A DNA stretch of 64,000 nt from an uncultured Prevotellaceae bacterium (GTDB taxonomy: Bacteria; Bacteroidota; Bacteroidia; Bacteroidales; Bacteroidaceae), in the NCBI GenBank assembly GCA_946534585.1, contig CAMNCV010000137.1, positions 26,494 through 90,493 of the forward strand, given 5' to 3'. The position numbers and the translations under genes were made by a program. The notes beneath the pieces were generated by a model that did no database searches, had not been told where the DNA came from, and saw only the letters and a list, made by a program, of their open reading frames with translations. This document shows positions 8,060 through 18,167 of the stretch, piece by piece; the stretch's first letter is position 1; each line of letters begins with the position of its first letter.

Positions 8060-9952
8060 ATGAAAGATTTCTGGAAATACGTTTTTGCCACTGTTATTGG
8101 CATTTTACTGACTGCAACGCTGTGGCTACTCCTTAGTTTGTGTATCCTTGCTTGCTCCATAACTGGAGGCAGCAAGGGCAAAAGCGTGGTACCGAAGGAT
8201 GGCTCGGTACTCGTTGTCAAGTTGTCAGGGCAGATTGTAGAACATGTAGAGAGTGATGCCTTCAGCGACTTGCTTGGCGGCAGTGGGGTGGAGCAACAGG
8301 GGCTTGACGAAATCGTTATGGCTATAGATAAGGCAGCATTATGCCCCGAGATACGTGGAATATATATAGAGGCAGGAATGCTTGACGCTGACTATGCTTC
8401 GCTTCAAGAGATACGCAATGCTTTGTTGCGCTTCAAGTCTGCAGGCTTGAGCAAACAGGCTTCGGGGAAGCGTGGCGCATGGAAGGCTGAGAGCCAGGCT
8501 GGAAAGCGTAAGTTCGTGGTGGCGTATGCTGACGAATATATGCAGGGAGCATACTATGTTTGTTCGGCAGCCGATGCCGTTTGGACTAATCCTCAGGGTA
8601 TGGTTGATCTCCATGGCTTGAGCGCCCAGCCAGTATATATCAAGGATTTGCTTGAGAAGTTCGGCGTAAAGATGACCGTCGTGAAGGTGGGTAAGTACAA
8701 GAGTGCAACGGAGCAATACACAGAGACGCAGATGTCGGCAGAAAACCGCGAACAGACCAGTCGCTATATAGAGAACCTGTGGCATGAGATAGTGTTGGCA
8801 ATAAGCCAGAGTCGTGGCATACCAGCTGACGACCTTAACCGATATGCTGATGAGATGACAGCCTTGCAGGATACGCATTGGCTTTCAACCACCACGGGGT
8901 TAGTTGACGAACTGATGTATGCCGATGATGTAAAAGGCGAGATTAAGAAACTATTAGGCTTGAATCAGTTAGAGACAGTGCCTCAGGTATCGTGTGGCGA
9001 GATGTGTGGCTACCTTGTTTCAGCAAAGCAGATGAAAAGTCAGGTGGACTACCTCGGAGTGAATGTGGCTGATGATAAGATTGCCGTATATTACTGTGAC
9101 GGCACAATAGCGCAAAATAGTGCTACGGGAACGATAATGGGTGGTGCAGGCATCATCAGCAAAACGATGGTCGATGACCTCGATGCTCTGGCGCAGAATG
9201 ACGATGTAAAGGCTGTGGTGATACGTATTAACTCTGGCGGTGGCGATGCCTTCGCCTCGGAAGAGATATGGCATTCAGTAGTAAAACTGCGTGAGAAGAA
9301 ACCAGTGGTGGTGTCAATGGGCGGCATGGCTGCATCGGGTGCCTACTATCTCAGTGCTGGAGCATCATGGATAGTGGCACAGCCTACCACGCTGACAGGC
9401 TCTATCGGCATCTTCGGATGCTTCCCGAATATTGGTGGACTGATGCAGGAGAAACTCGGACTGCATTATGACAATGTAAAGACGAATAAGCACGCAGACT
9501 TTGATATGACGCAGCGCGCACGACCGTTTGACGCTGAAGAGCAGCGCGCTCTGCAACGTTATATCGACCGTGGTTATGATTTGTTCTGCAAGCGTGTGGC
9601 TGATGGACGGCGTTTGTCTGTCGATTCGGTGAAGGCTATAGCGCAGGGTAGGGTATGGACTGGTGCCGATGCCAAGCAGATAGGACTTGTTGACCAGCTC
9701 GGAGGATTACCAGAGGCTGTGCGCAGGGCAGCTGCGCTTGCGAAGTTGTCGAGATATGAGTTGATTACGTTGCCGTTGCCAGCAAGCTGGACCGACCAGT
9801 TGTTTGAAACGGTGAAAGGTAATGGCAATAATCTCGATGAGCAGTTGCGTCTGATGCTTGGTACATTCTATGAACCATTCTGTACTGTCAGAAGCATAGA
9901 ACAGCAGAGCTATGTGCAGGCTCGCTGTGAATATGTCATAATAAAGAATTGA
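8060..9952 (+). CDS. sppA: signal peptide peptidase SppA, 67-kDa type
   Basis: Membrane-anchored serine protease that degrades cleaved signal peptides, with two tandem ClpP/crotonase-like domains on the periplasmic side. Residues 8-33 form one N-terminal transmembrane segment. The catalytic Lys of the first domain is K212 (VGKYKSATEQYTET), and the nucleophile Ser of the second domain is S426 (GGMAASGAYYLSAGA), followed by LTGSIGIFG. The 630 residues match the long two-domain form. A short Lys/Arg/Gly-rich insert sits near residues 131-152 (KQASGKRGAWKAESQAGKRK). Being first of four plus-strand genes with its own promoter, it heads the sppA-lpxK-pnp-thiL group. Confidence 0.95.
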   Translation: MKDFWKYVFATVIGILLTATLWLLLSLCILACSITGGSKGKSVVPKDGSVLVVKLSGQIVEHVESDAFSDLLGGSGVEQQGLDEIVMAIDKAALCPEIRGIYIEAGMLDADYASLQEIRNALLRFKSAGLSKQASGKRGAWKAESQAGKRKFVVAYADEYMQGAYYVCSAADAVWTNPQGMVDLHGLSAQPVYIKDLLEKFGVKMTVVKVGKYKSATEQYTETQMSAENREQTSRYIENLWHEIVLAISQSRGIPADDLNRYADEMTALQDTHWLSTTTGLVDELMYADDVKGEIKKLLGLNQLETVPQVSCGEMCGYLVSAKQMKSQVDYLGVNVADDKIAVYYCDGTIAQNSATGTIMGGAGIISKTMVDDLDALAQNDDVKAVVIRINSGGGDAFASEEIWHSVVKLREKKPVVVSMGGMAASGAYYLSAGASWIVAQPTTLTGSIGIFGCFPNIGGLMQEKLGLHYDNVKTNKHADFDMTQRARPFDAEEQRALQRYIDRGYDLFCKRVADGRRLSVDSVKAIAQGRVWTGADAKQIGLVDQLGGLPEAVRRAAALAKLSRYELITLPLPASWTDQLFETVKGNGNNLDEQLRLMLGTFYEPFCTVRSIEQQSYVQARCEYVIIKN

Positions 9953-10056
9953 TATAGCGACGTAACCACTATCAGAGCGTAATGTTGTTGGAAATAATGA
10001 TTGTGGGAAAACTACAGACTAAGAATAATACATCATACACAAAATAAGGCAAAACC

Positions 10057-11241
10057 TTGGAGGGTGATTTCATAAAAATAAACAAATGGCTGATGCCGCT
10101 GTCGTGGTTGTACGGCGTTGGCGTTGGCGTAAGAAATGCAATGTTCGATAATGGGTTGCTGAAATCGCGAGAGTTCGACATTCCTGTTATATCCGTAGGC
10201 AATATAACCGTGGGTGGTTCAGGTAAGACACCACACTCAGAGTACCTTGTTGACTTGCTCCGCAAGGAGTTTAAGGTGGCTGTGCTCAGTCGCGGATATA
10301 AGCGAAAGACGCGTGGCTATCGCGTGGCTGGTGCTGAGACCACGATGCCACAGATAGGCGATGAACCTTACCAGATGCACCGCAAGTTTCCAGATGCCTA
10401 CGTAGCCGTTGATGCCAATCGTTGCCATGGAATCGAACGATTGACAAATGACGAAGCAACGAAAGACGTGCAGGTCATCGTGCTTGACGATGCCTTTCAG
10501 CATCGGTATGTTAAACCAGGACTGAACATACTGCTCGTTGACTATCATCGGCTGATTATCTACGACAAATTGCTGCCGGCAGGCCGCCTGCGCGAACCAT
10601 TGAAAGGAAAGGATAGGGCTGACATCGTTATAGTCACCAAGTGCCCGAAGGAAACAACGCCTATGGGCTACCGCGTACTTCAGCGTGCCATGAACCTCTA
10701 TCCCTATCAGCAGTTGTATTTCACTACGATGAAGCAACTGCCACTTGTGCCTATGTTTCCAGAATGTAAAACGCTGGAACATGACGGATTGTTGCCTAAT
10801 GTATTACTGATTAGTGGCATAGCATCGCCAGAACAGATAATGGAGGATATGAAGGATAAATGCGCCAGTATAACGCCGATGCACTTCCGTGACCACCACC
10901 AGTTTACGAAGTCTGATGCCGAGGCTATCAATACGCAGTTTCGTATGATGCCAAAGCCTGCCGTTATCATAACAACGGAGAAGGATGCTACGCGACTGGA
11001 ACTGCTCACTAACCTCTCTGATGAAGTCCGTCAGTCAATATATGTGCAGCCGATAAGGGTGTCGTTCATACAGGGCGATGAAGAAGTGTTTAACGAAAAA
11101 ATCATAAGCTATGTACGAAAAAATCAAAGAAACGGCGCAGTTCCTGCGTCAGCAGTTACAAAGCCTGTCGGCACTGCAAGCAGACCAACTGCCAACAACA
11201 GCGATAGTACTGGGAACAGGCCTCGGACAATTAGCTTCTGA
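10057..11241 (+). CDS. lpxK: tetraacyldisaccharide 4'-kinase LpxK
   Basis: Phosphorylates the 4' position of the lipid A disaccharide at the inner membrane using ATP. The P-loop GNITVGGSGKTPHSEYL is at about residues 48-64, followed by DEPYQMHRKFP, AVDANRCHGIERL and LDDAFQHRYVKPGLNILLVDY. The start is unclear. The listed start is a TTG preceded by an in-frame stop, and the first in-frame ATG is 12 codons in and would remove part of the conserved INKWLMPLSWLYG stretch, so TTG is preferred. A GGAGGG run overlaps the first codons. The C-terminus (SYVRKNQRN and about 38 further residues) runs 131 nt into pnp in another frame. Confidence 0.92.
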   Translation: MEGDFIKINKWLMPLSWLYGVGVGVRNAMFDNGLLKSREFDIPVISVGNITVGGSGKTPHSEYLVDLLRKEFKVAVLSRGYKRKTRGYRVAGAETTMPQIGDEPYQMHRKFPDAYVAVDANRCHGIERLTNDEATKDVQVIVLDDAFQHRYVKPGLNILLVDYHRLIIYDKLLPAGRLREPLKGKDRADIVIVTKCPKETTPMGYRVLQRAMNLYPYQQLYFTTMKQLPLVPMFPECKTLEHDGLLPNVLLISGIASPEQIMEDMKDKCASITPMHFRDHHQFTKSDAEAINTQFRMMPKPAVIITTEKDATRLELLTNLSDEVRQSIYVQPIRVSFIQGDEEVFNEKIISYVRKNQRNGAVPASAVTKPVGTASRPTANNSDSTGNRPRTISF

Positions 11242-11950
11242 AATTGACATCGTGTGGCAGATGTCATACGCTGATATTCCCAATTTCCCGGTTTCAACAG
11301 TTGAGGGACATGACGGACGCCTCATCGTGGGACGTCTTGGCAACAGCATGGTGCTGGCTATGAAGGGGCGCTTTCATTACTATGAGGGTTACTCCATGCA
11401 ACAGGTCACGTTTCCCGTGCGCGTGATGTATGAACTGGGCATACGCACACTCTTCGTCAGCAATGCCGCCGGAGGTGTCAATGAGAATTTCCGCGTGGGC
11501 GACATGATGGTCATCACTGACCATATCAATTTCTTCCCAGAGCATCCTCTGCGTGGAAAGAATTTACCAACAGGACCACGATTTCCTGATATGCACGAGC
11601 CTTACGACCATAAACTCATTGCTCTTGCTGACAAGATTGCGGCTGATAAGGACATACGCCTTGTGCATGGTACGTATATAGGCGTACAGGGACCGAGTTA
11701 CGAGACACCTGCCGAATACCGCGCCTATCACACTCTTGGGGCTGATGCCGTAGGCATGAGCACGGTGCCAGAGGTTATCGTGGCTCGGCATTGTGGCATT
11801 CGTGTGTTCGGTATAAGTATAATTACGAATATCTACATCAGCGATTCGCCCGTTGAGGCTACTCATGAAGAGGTACAGGAGGCGGCTAACAGCGCTCAAC
11901 CGTTGATGACTGAGATATTTAAAGAAATGATAAAGAATGGAGATTGCTAA
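11111..11950 (+). CDS. purine nucleoside phosphorylase (PNP-I, trimeric type)
   Basis: Phosphorolysis of inosine and guanosine to base plus ribose-1-phosphate in purine salvage. The 279 residues contain the phosphate-binding LGTGLGQLASEI, the EGHDGRLIVGRL and KGRFHYYEGYSM strands, the FVSNAAGGVNENF signature, and the purine-site GVQGPSYETPAEYR and GMSTVPEVIVARH. The N-terminus MYEKIKETAQFL fits the family, so the start at 11111 inside lpxK is credible. It overlaps lpxK by 131 nt upstream and thiL by 14 nt downstream, suggesting translational coupling through the operon. Confidence 0.95.
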   Translation: MYEKIKETAQFLRQQLQSLSALQADQLPTTAIVLGTGLGQLASEIDIVWQMSYADIPNFPVSTVEGHDGRLIVGRLGNSMVLAMKGRFHYYEGYSMQQVTFPVRVMYELGIRTLFVSNAAGGVNENFRVGDMMVITDHINFFPEHPLRGKNLPTGPRFPDMHEPYDHKLIALADKIAADKDIRLVHGTYIGVQGPSYETPAEYRAYHTLGADAVGMSTVPEVIVARHCGIRVFGISIITNIYISDSPVEATHEEVQEAANSAQPLMTEIFKEMIKNGDC

Positions 11951-13037
11951 ACTTGGTGAGTTTGGACTCATCGAACATCTTACTAAGGAGATTAAACCTA
12001 AGAACTCGTCCACCGTCAAAGGAATAGGTGATGACTGCGCAGTGCTTCACTATGGTGCTTCCCTCGAAACCCTCGTTACTACTGATATGCTTATGGAGGG
12101 CGTTCACTTTGACCTTACGTATGTTGACCTGCGCCACCTCGGATATAAATCGGCAATGGTCAATATCAGCGATATCTTTGCCATGGGCGGCACACCACGT
12201 CAGATGACCGTGAGCATTGCCCTGTCAAAGCGCTTTCAGGTGGAGGATCTGGAGGAGTTCTATGACGGAATGCGAATGGCATGTGAGAAATGGCATGTGG
12301 ATATAATAGGTGGCGACACTACGTCGTCGCTTACAGGACTTGCCATCAGCATCACTTGCATAGGTGAAGCAAAAAAGGAGGATATAGTATATCGCAACGG
12401 CGCTCGTGATACCGACCTTGTATGTGTCAGCGGTGACCTCGGTGCTGCATATATGGGTCTGCAGCTCCTTGAGCGCGAGAAAATGGTGTATTACGAGCAG
12501 GTACGTAAGATACAAGCAAAGATGAAAGAAACCAAGGATGCTAAGGCTTTGGAGGCTCTGCGTAAGCAACTCGATGAAGCATGGCAACCTGATTTCGCAG
12601 GACGTGAGTACTTGATTCAACGACAGCTACAGACAGAAGCACGTGGAGATATCATTCAACAACTGCGTTCTGCCAACATCCACCCCACGGCAATGATGGA
12701 TATTTCGGATGGTCTCTCGTCTGAACTTCATCATATATGTAAACAGTCGGGCGTTGGTTGCCGCATCTATGAGAAATTCCTGCCTATCGACTACCAGACT
12801 GCAGTGATGGCAGAGGAACTGAATATGAACGTAACAACCTGTGCCCTTAACGGAGGTGAGGACTATGAACTGCTCTTTACATGCCCCATAGGCGACAACG
12901 ACACCCTGCAACAGATGGAAGGCATCAAGGTCATCGGGCATATCACACGTCCTGAATTAGGACTGAAACTCATCAGTCGCGACGGCGGTGAGTTTGACCT
13001 CCTTGCCCAAGGGTGGAATCCTCTGGAGAAATCGTAG
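11937..13037 (+). CDS. thiL: thiamine-monophosphate kinase ThiL
   Basis: Phosphorylates thiamine monophosphate to thiamine pyrophosphate with ATP; cytosolic. The 366 residues show the family pattern: GEFGLIEHL, GIGDDCAVL near residue 30, the acidic TDMLMEGVHFDL near residue 50, GYKSAMVNISDIFAMGG near 72, IIGGDTTSS near 125, MMDISDGLSSELHHI near 252, and NGGEDYELLFTCP near 305. A charged helical stretch at about residues 193-220 (KIQAKMKETKDAKALEALRK) enlarges the middle. It overlaps pnp by 14 nt and is last in the operon. No TPP riboswitch is visible upstream, in keeping with expression from the sppA promoter. Confidence 0.95.
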   Translation: MEIAKLGEFGLIEHLTKEIKPKNSSTVKGIGDDCAVLHYGASLETLVTTDMLMEGVHFDLTYVDLRHLGYKSAMVNISDIFAMGGTPRQMTVSIALSKRFQVEDLEEFYDGMRMACEKWHVDIIGGDTTSSLTGLAISITCIGEAKKEDIVYRNGARDTDLVCVSGDLGAAYMGLQLLEREKMVYYEQVRKIQAKMKETKDAKALEALRKQLDEAWQPDFAGREYLIQRQLQTEARGDIIQQLRSANIHPTAMMDISDGLSSELHHICKQSGVGCRIYEKFLPIDYQTAVMAEELNMNVTTCALNGGEDYELLFTCPIGDNDTLQQMEGIKVIGHITRPELGLKLISRDGGEFDLLAQGWNPLEKS

Positions 13038-13090
13038 CTTGCAGTGATATTATTGCAACTTCGTTAGCATAACAACAAAACAATATAATA

Positions 13091-16000
13091 ATGAAAAAAC
13101 TAACTACTTTTCTACTCTTGACGCTATTCGTTCTGACGATGCAGGCGCAGCGTGTCATTGACAATCTTGACCGTGGCGTCGTTGCTGTCAAGACCACTGG
13201 TGGCGTATTCGTCAGCTGGCGTATTCAGTCTGATGAATACTATGATGTCACCTACAATCTTTATCGTGATGGTTCTCTCATTGCGGAGAATCTGAAAGTG
13301 TCTAACTTTACCGATGCCTCAGGCTCGACCTCAAGCAAATATACTGTTGCGGCAGTCGTCAACGGTGTAGTTCAGAAGCAGAGCCAGCCTGTCGCTGTAT
13401 GGGCACAGGATTACATGGAAATTACTCCAAAGCATCCTGAAGAACTCAAGGCAACCTATGTCCCTAACGATGCCTGTGCTGCCGATGTTGACGGTGACGG
13501 CGAAGTGGAACTGCTGATGAAGTACAACAACTCACAGGAGATGTCAAACTCTTTCCCCGTTAATGGCTGGTTTAAAGAGCATACTCTGTTTGAGGTGACA
13601 AAGCTCGATGGCTCTGTGCTTTGGTGGGTCAACTGCGGACCAAACATGGGTGACTTCCAGAACAATGAACAGAATATCGTAGGCTATGACTGGGATCAGG
13701 ATGGCAGTGCAGAGGTACTCATGCGTCTTGAGGAAGGTTCAAGCATACACATGTTTGACGGCTCAGTTTATACTATCGGTGCCGATGGTAAGAATGGTAC
13801 CGCATGGACTAATTACCGCAGTCAGGGCTGGGTTTCTCCTGCTGGTGCGACTGCAGCGATTGAGACTGGTCTGTCATCTGCAGCGACGGCAAGCTGTCCA
13901 GCGGATTGGGTAACCTTAAGTATTGTTGATGGCGTGGTTTACGCTACCGCAGTAAAGAATGGAGATCCGAAGGAAAATCCGAACGTGACTACTACCGCAC
14001 GTAGCACTACAATTACTGTTGTTGACAATGGCGTGACTAAGAAATTCGGTTTCGGTCAGAATTATTACAGAGACGGAAAGGAAATCTCAGGTCAGTACTT
14101 TACCCACTATGGCAAGGAGTTCCTCGTTTATTGTAATGGTGAGACAGGACAGATATACGACATTATTGACTTCCCTTGCGCACGTTTTGAATCAGGTGAG
14201 TCAAACCTCGAAGCTGCCTGGGGTGACGGCTATGGACACCGTTCAAGCAAGTTCTTCTACGGCGCACCTTACCTTGACGGACGTAATCCAAGCATCTTTA
14301 TTGGTCGTGGTATCTACACCCGTCATAAGTTCGTGGCTTTGAATGTTGACAAGAACACCCACAAGCTCTCTGAACGTTGGCGTTGGATGAACAATCAGAA
14401 GGGTTCTCCATGGTATGGTCAGGGTTATCATAACTATGGCATTGCCGATGTTGACTGGGACGGTCGTGACGAAATCGTGTTCGGTGGTCTCGTAATCGAT
14501 GATAATGGTATGGGTCTCTCTACCGCAGGATTCGGTCATGGCGATGCTCAGCATCATGGTGACTTCAACCCTTATATCCACGGACACGAGGGATGGTTCT
14601 GTAATGAGGAGCAGCCAAGCAACCACTATCGTGACCTTACTACGGCTAAGCTGTATTATCGTCTTGCAGGAGGTAGTGACGACGGACGTGCCATCGCCGG
14701 TAACTTCTGTAATACTGTGCCTGGTGCATTTGCATCATCTTCCAGAGATTCTGATAATCCAATCAGTCTCGTAACCAATGAACATGTAGCTGGTTATGAT
14801 ACCAATGGAATGGCACAGAACTTCAACTGTTACTGGGATGGTGACCTTTGCGAGGAAACATATAATGCTGACGGAACTAACTATGATAACAAACCAGGCG
14901 CTATCTATAAATATGGAAGAGGTAAGATAAAGACGTTCGAGGGTTCGTTGGCAAACAACTGGACTAAGGCTACTCCTTGCTTCATGGGCGACATCCTCGG
15001 TGACTGGCGTCATGAGTTTGTAATGCGTACTGCTGACAACAAGATACGCATCTACACCACTACCATCGAAACACCATGGCGCGTTTACTCTATGTGGTAC
15101 GACCACCAGCAGCGTAACGCTATGGTATGGCAGATGTGTGGATACAACCAGCCACCTCATACCTCTTACTTCCTCGGTGAGATGGAAGGCATCACTGCCG
15201 CTCCGCCTGCACTTACCATGAAAGGACGCACAGAGGTGAAGAACAATGGAACTATCAGCAATAACGGCGAGTCTGTCATCACTTGCGAGACAAACGACAT
15301 GACCGTCAATGTCGCTGACGGTGCTACACCTTATATATATATAGACAACGCTCCGTCGTTGGTATCTGGTTCTGCTCCTTCCGAGGCTACTGCAAAGGAG
15401 TATCCTATCACTTATAAATATTATACACACACCCTCACAGGCGGTGCCTTCGCTGGTGATATGCGTCTCGTGAAGCAGGGTGACGGTGCGCTGACTCTCC
15501 CTGATGTAGTGCAGACATATACTGGCCAGACCGATGTGTGGGCTGGTACGCTTAACTTCAACGGTACCTTGCAGAACTCACGCCTCTGGCTCAACCGCTT
15601 TGCAGAACTCAACTCTGATGGCGGAACGTTTGCTAAGGGCATACAGGCAGAATATGCTGCCATCATCCGTCCTGGTGGTAAGGAGGCTAAGGCTTCTACC
15701 ATAACCACTGACTCGCTTATCCTTGATTTCGGCTCTGTCGTTGAACTCGATATCTACAGTGATGGCTTAAAGGCAGATAACCTCAATGCAAGCGTGCTGA
15801 AGATAGAGAAAAAGAACTGGACTAATGGTCCTCAGTACCTCGCGCCTATATTCCGCATCAATGCACATCCGGCAACAGGAGCGGCTGCTATCGCCGACGG
15901 CATTTATTGCCTTGGTACAATAGGAGAAGTCAATGGCAGCCTCGATGATATAATCATTGAGAACCTCCCGGGAGCAAGAACGGTGTTGTCGCATGAAGAC

Positions 16001-17950
16001 GGAAAACTATATCTTGAGATAACCAACTATAGTGCAAAAGATCTTGTATGGATTGGTGATGAAAGCTCTGTATGGGAAAATGACGGAGCGGAAAACTTCA
16101 AGACGGCTGATGAAGGAGAGAAGAGTAAGTTCTATCATGGTTCAGAGGTTACATTTAATAATGATGCAGTAAAAACATCCGTAGAGATAAATGGACCGGT
16201 AAGTGTTAGGGCTCTTAATTTCGAAGGAACAAAATCCTTTACGCTATCTGGTGATAGCATTGTCGGAAATCCTGATGTGTACAAGACTGGAACTGGTAGT
16301 ATAACTCTCAATAATGTTAACCATACGGGTAATACGACAATTGAGGGAGGATACATATTCGCTGGTTCTCTTGCTAATGAAATAGGTACAGAGTATGGTT
16401 CCCTTGGTTCTGTTGATAAGAGCATCACTCTTGTCAATAATGGTAAGTTAGGTGTCAACTCAACCATGACATCAGGACAGACTATTTACGTTGCTGAAGG
16501 TAACGGTACATTAAATGTAGGTAGTAATGCAACATTCTCTCAGTCTGCAGACATTATAAGTGTAGGTGGAAACGCATTATATAAGGCAGGTGCAGGTACT
16601 CTTAATATGCCAAGAAGATTCGGTGTTGATAAACTTGTTATTTCTTCGGGTAATGTCAATGGCGTAGATGATACTTTCTCTGATGATGTTACACTACCTA
16701 AGACGGTAGAGATTAGAAATGCTACGTACACTGATACTAACTCTGAAGGATCTAGTAGCATTAATCCTATCAATTGGCTTGTGCCGTCTGGATATACAGC
16801 AACATTGATTATTGACCCAAGATGTAATTATACTGGTAAGCTTTCTGGTGCTGGTACCTTTGTGGTTACCGCATCGGGTGTACGTAGCTACCTACAGGGT
16901 GACTGGAGTGGTTTCGAAGGTGAGATTGACGCTCGTACCACTAAGCGCGGCAGTTATAATCCTATCTTCTGCTGGGATAATAACTATGGTTTGCCAAAGG
17001 CTGTGCTGAATGTGGGTTCTGGCTATACCTTCAATACAAATGGCAAGAATATAAATCTGCTTGCCTTTAAGGATGATGCTACCGGTACAATAACAGGTGG
17101 TGGCAAAATAACTGTAGGTGCAGGGTACGATGCTAATATTTCATGTGCTAATGTCCTTGGTACTGCCGTTGTTTATGCTGGTGAACCTGACAGGCAGATT
17201 ATATTCGCCAATGCTAATTGTGAGAATGTAAAGGCAAACTTCACAGTTCAGTCTGGTACATTGTATATACAAGGTACGAGCCGCGTTGCCAATCGGTTGA
17301 CATTTAATCCTTCATACATCACGACTGTAACAGGTAGTGGAATGATGTGTGGTCCGTATATGAAATTCGGTAATGTTGCAGTTTCAAATGGTGGTGTCTT
17401 GTCTATTACAGGTGCTAATGATGCCTGGACTACTGCCACGGCTACATCCATACTTAATATCAGAAGTGGTGGTGTGCTGGATATGAAGATCACAAGTAAC
17501 ACACAGTGCTCAAAACTCAACTCAAGTAGCACACTTACTTTTTGGAATGGTTCAAAATTGAAGGTACGTCTTGCAGACGGCGTTACTCTTGCTAAAGGTA
17601 ATACTTTTAAGCTTTGGGAAGTAGCTACAATATCTGGTAACGATACCAAGTGTACGGTGGAATTACCAGAGTTGCCTGATGGTCTTATTTGGGATAAGTC
17701 TGGTCTATGGAATACCACAGGTGTTATAACAGTGATTGAAGATCCTACGTTTATATATGAGAATCTTGCGGATGACGTAGAGTTGACCGCAGATGTGTAC
17801 TCACTTGACGGTATAGCGTACGGACGTATTGTTACGACGAAGGCTGGTGTGCATGAGAGCGTCAGAAAACTCGTATCACAGCAAGGTAACTATGTCGTGA
17901 AATTCTCTAAAGGCACAATAACAGACAACATAATAGTTTCCGTTAAATAA
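13091..17950 (+). CDS. secreted PL11 rhamnogalacturonan lyase fused to a large beta-solenoid and T9SS tail
   Basis: The 1619 residues begin with a signal peptide ending near MQAQ. Residues about 20-720 are a PL11 lyase, which cleaves the RG-I backbone by beta-elimination: RGVVAVKTTGGVFVSWR, ADVDGDGEVELLMK, YDWDQDGSAEVLMR, ADVDWDGRDEIVFG, then GFGHGDAQHHGDF and the late ILGDWRHEFVMR plus MCGYNQPPHTSYFLG. Residues about 745-1540 are unlike PL11: short Gly/Asn/Thr-rich strands such as KTGTGSITLNNVNHTGNTTI and KAGAGTLNMPRRFG, as in autotransporter-associated repeat solenoids. The last 60 or so residues (VYSLDGIAYGRIV ... YVVKFSKGTITDNIIVSVK) look like a T9SS sorting domain. Codon use turns more A/T-ending after about 16.0 kb. 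It lies 53 bp after thiL with no obvious own promoter. Confidence 0.88.
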   Translation: MKKLTTFLLLTLFVLTMQAQRVIDNLDRGVVAVKTTGGVFVSWRIQSDEYYDVTYNLYRDGSLIAENLKVSNFTDASGSTSSKYTVAAVVNGVVQKQSQPVAVWAQDYMEITPKHPEELKATYVPNDACAADVDGDGEVELLMKYNNSQEMSNSFPVNGWFKEHTLFEVTKLDGSVLWWVNCGPNMGDFQNNEQNIVGYDWDQDGSAEVLMRLEEGSSIHMFDGSVYTIGADGKNGTAWTNYRSQGWVSPAGATAAIETGLSSAATASCPADWVTLSIVDGVVYATAVKNGDPKENPNVTTTARSTTITVVDNGVTKKFGFGQNYYRDGKEISGQYFTHYGKEFLVYCNGETGQIYDIIDFPCARFESGESNLEAAWGDGYGHRSSKFFYGAPYLDGRNPSIFIGRGIYTRHKFVALNVDKNTHKLSERWRWMNNQKGSPWYGQGYHNYGIADVDWDGRDEIVFGGLVIDDNGMGLSTAGFGHGDAQHHGDFNPYIHGHEGWFCNEEQPSNHYRDLTTAKLYYRLAGGSDDGRAIAGNFCNTVPGAFASSSRDSDNPISLVTNEHVAGYDTNGMAQNFNCYWDGDLCEETYNADGTNYDNKPGAIYKYGRGKIKTFEGSLANNWTKATPCFMGDILGDWRHEFVMRTADNKIRIYTTTIETPWRVYSMWYDHQQRNAMVWQMCGYNQPPHTSYFLGEMEGITAAPPALTMKGRTEVKNNGTISNNGESVITCETNDMTVNVADGATPYIYIDNAPSLVSGSAPSEATAKEYPITYKYYTHTLTGGAFAGDMRLVKQGDGALTLPDVVQTYTGQTDVWAGTLNFNGTLQNSRLWLNRFAELNSDGGTFAKGIQAEYAAIIRPGGKEAKASTITTDSLILDFGSVVELDIYSDGLKADNLNASVLKIEKKNWTNGPQYLAPIFRINAHPATGAAAIADGIYCLGTIGEVNGSLDDIIIENLPGARTVLSHEDGKLYLEITNYSAKDLVWIGDESSVWENDGAENFKTADEGEKSKFYHGSEVTFNNDAVKTSVEINGPVSVRALNFEGTKSFTLSGDSIVGNPDVYKTGTGSITLNNVNHTGNTTIEGGYIFAGSLANEIGTEYGSLGSVDKSITLVNNGKLGVNSTMTSGQTIYVAEGNGTLNVGSNATFSQSADIISVGGNALYKAGAGTLNMPRRFGVDKLVISSGNVNGVDDTFSDDVTLPKTVEIRNATYTDTNSEGSSSINPINWLVPSGYTATLIIDPRCNYTGKLSGAGTFVVTASGVRSYLQGDWSGFEGEIDARTTKRGSYNPIFCWDNNYGLPKAVLNVGSGYTFNTNGKNINLLAFKDDATGTITGGGKITVGAGYDANISCANVLGTAVVYAGEPDRQIIFANANCENVKANFTVQSGTLYIQGTSRVANRLTFNPSYITTVTGSGMMCGPYMKFGNVAVSNGGVLSITGANDAWTTATATSILNIRSGGVLDMKITSNTQCSKLNSSSTLTFWNGSKLKVRLADGVTLAKGNTFKLWEVATISGNDTKCTVELPELPDGLIWDKSGLWNTTGVITVIEDPTFIYENLADDVELTADVYSLDGIAYGRIVTTKAGVHESVRKLVSQQGNYVVKFSKGTITDNIIVSVK

Positions 17951-17977
17951 CGAGTACAGAACGAAATAATAATGCAT

Positions 17978-18024
17978 AAAGAAAAGGTATGTTTGCTGAC
18001 ACTTGCTAACATACCTTTTTCTTT
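17978..18024 (+). terminator. intrinsic terminator after the PL11-solenoid gene
   Basis: The arms AAAGAAAAGGTATGTT and AACATACCTTTTTCTTT enclose a loop of about 14 nt, followed by mixed T-rich sequence. The stem carries its own A and T tracts, so it could act on either strand. Confidence 0.8.
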
Positions 18025-18136
18025 GCTCTATTACTATGAAATGGCGCAGAAACATGTATTATGAGCATAAAACCATGGATTTTTCAATGATTGCTCTTTT
18101 TTTTTGCGAAAAAAAAGTTTTTTTTGCAGAAAATAT

Positions 18137-18167
18137 TTTGTTAGAAAAAAAAAAATATGTAAATTTG
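18137..18167 (+). promoter_or_regulatory. promoter for the dockerin-bearing protein
   Basis: TTTG at 18137-18140 and the exact -7 match TAAATTTG at 18160-18167 are 19 bp apart. The predicted start is near 18173, leaving an A-rich leader of about 70 nt before the ATG at 18243. Confidence 0.75.

Noticed and set aside
14735..15430. 231-codon minus-strand frame inside the PL11 gene
   Set aside because: It is antisense to conserved PL11 motifs, its translation has no family features, and codon bias of the sense gene explains it.
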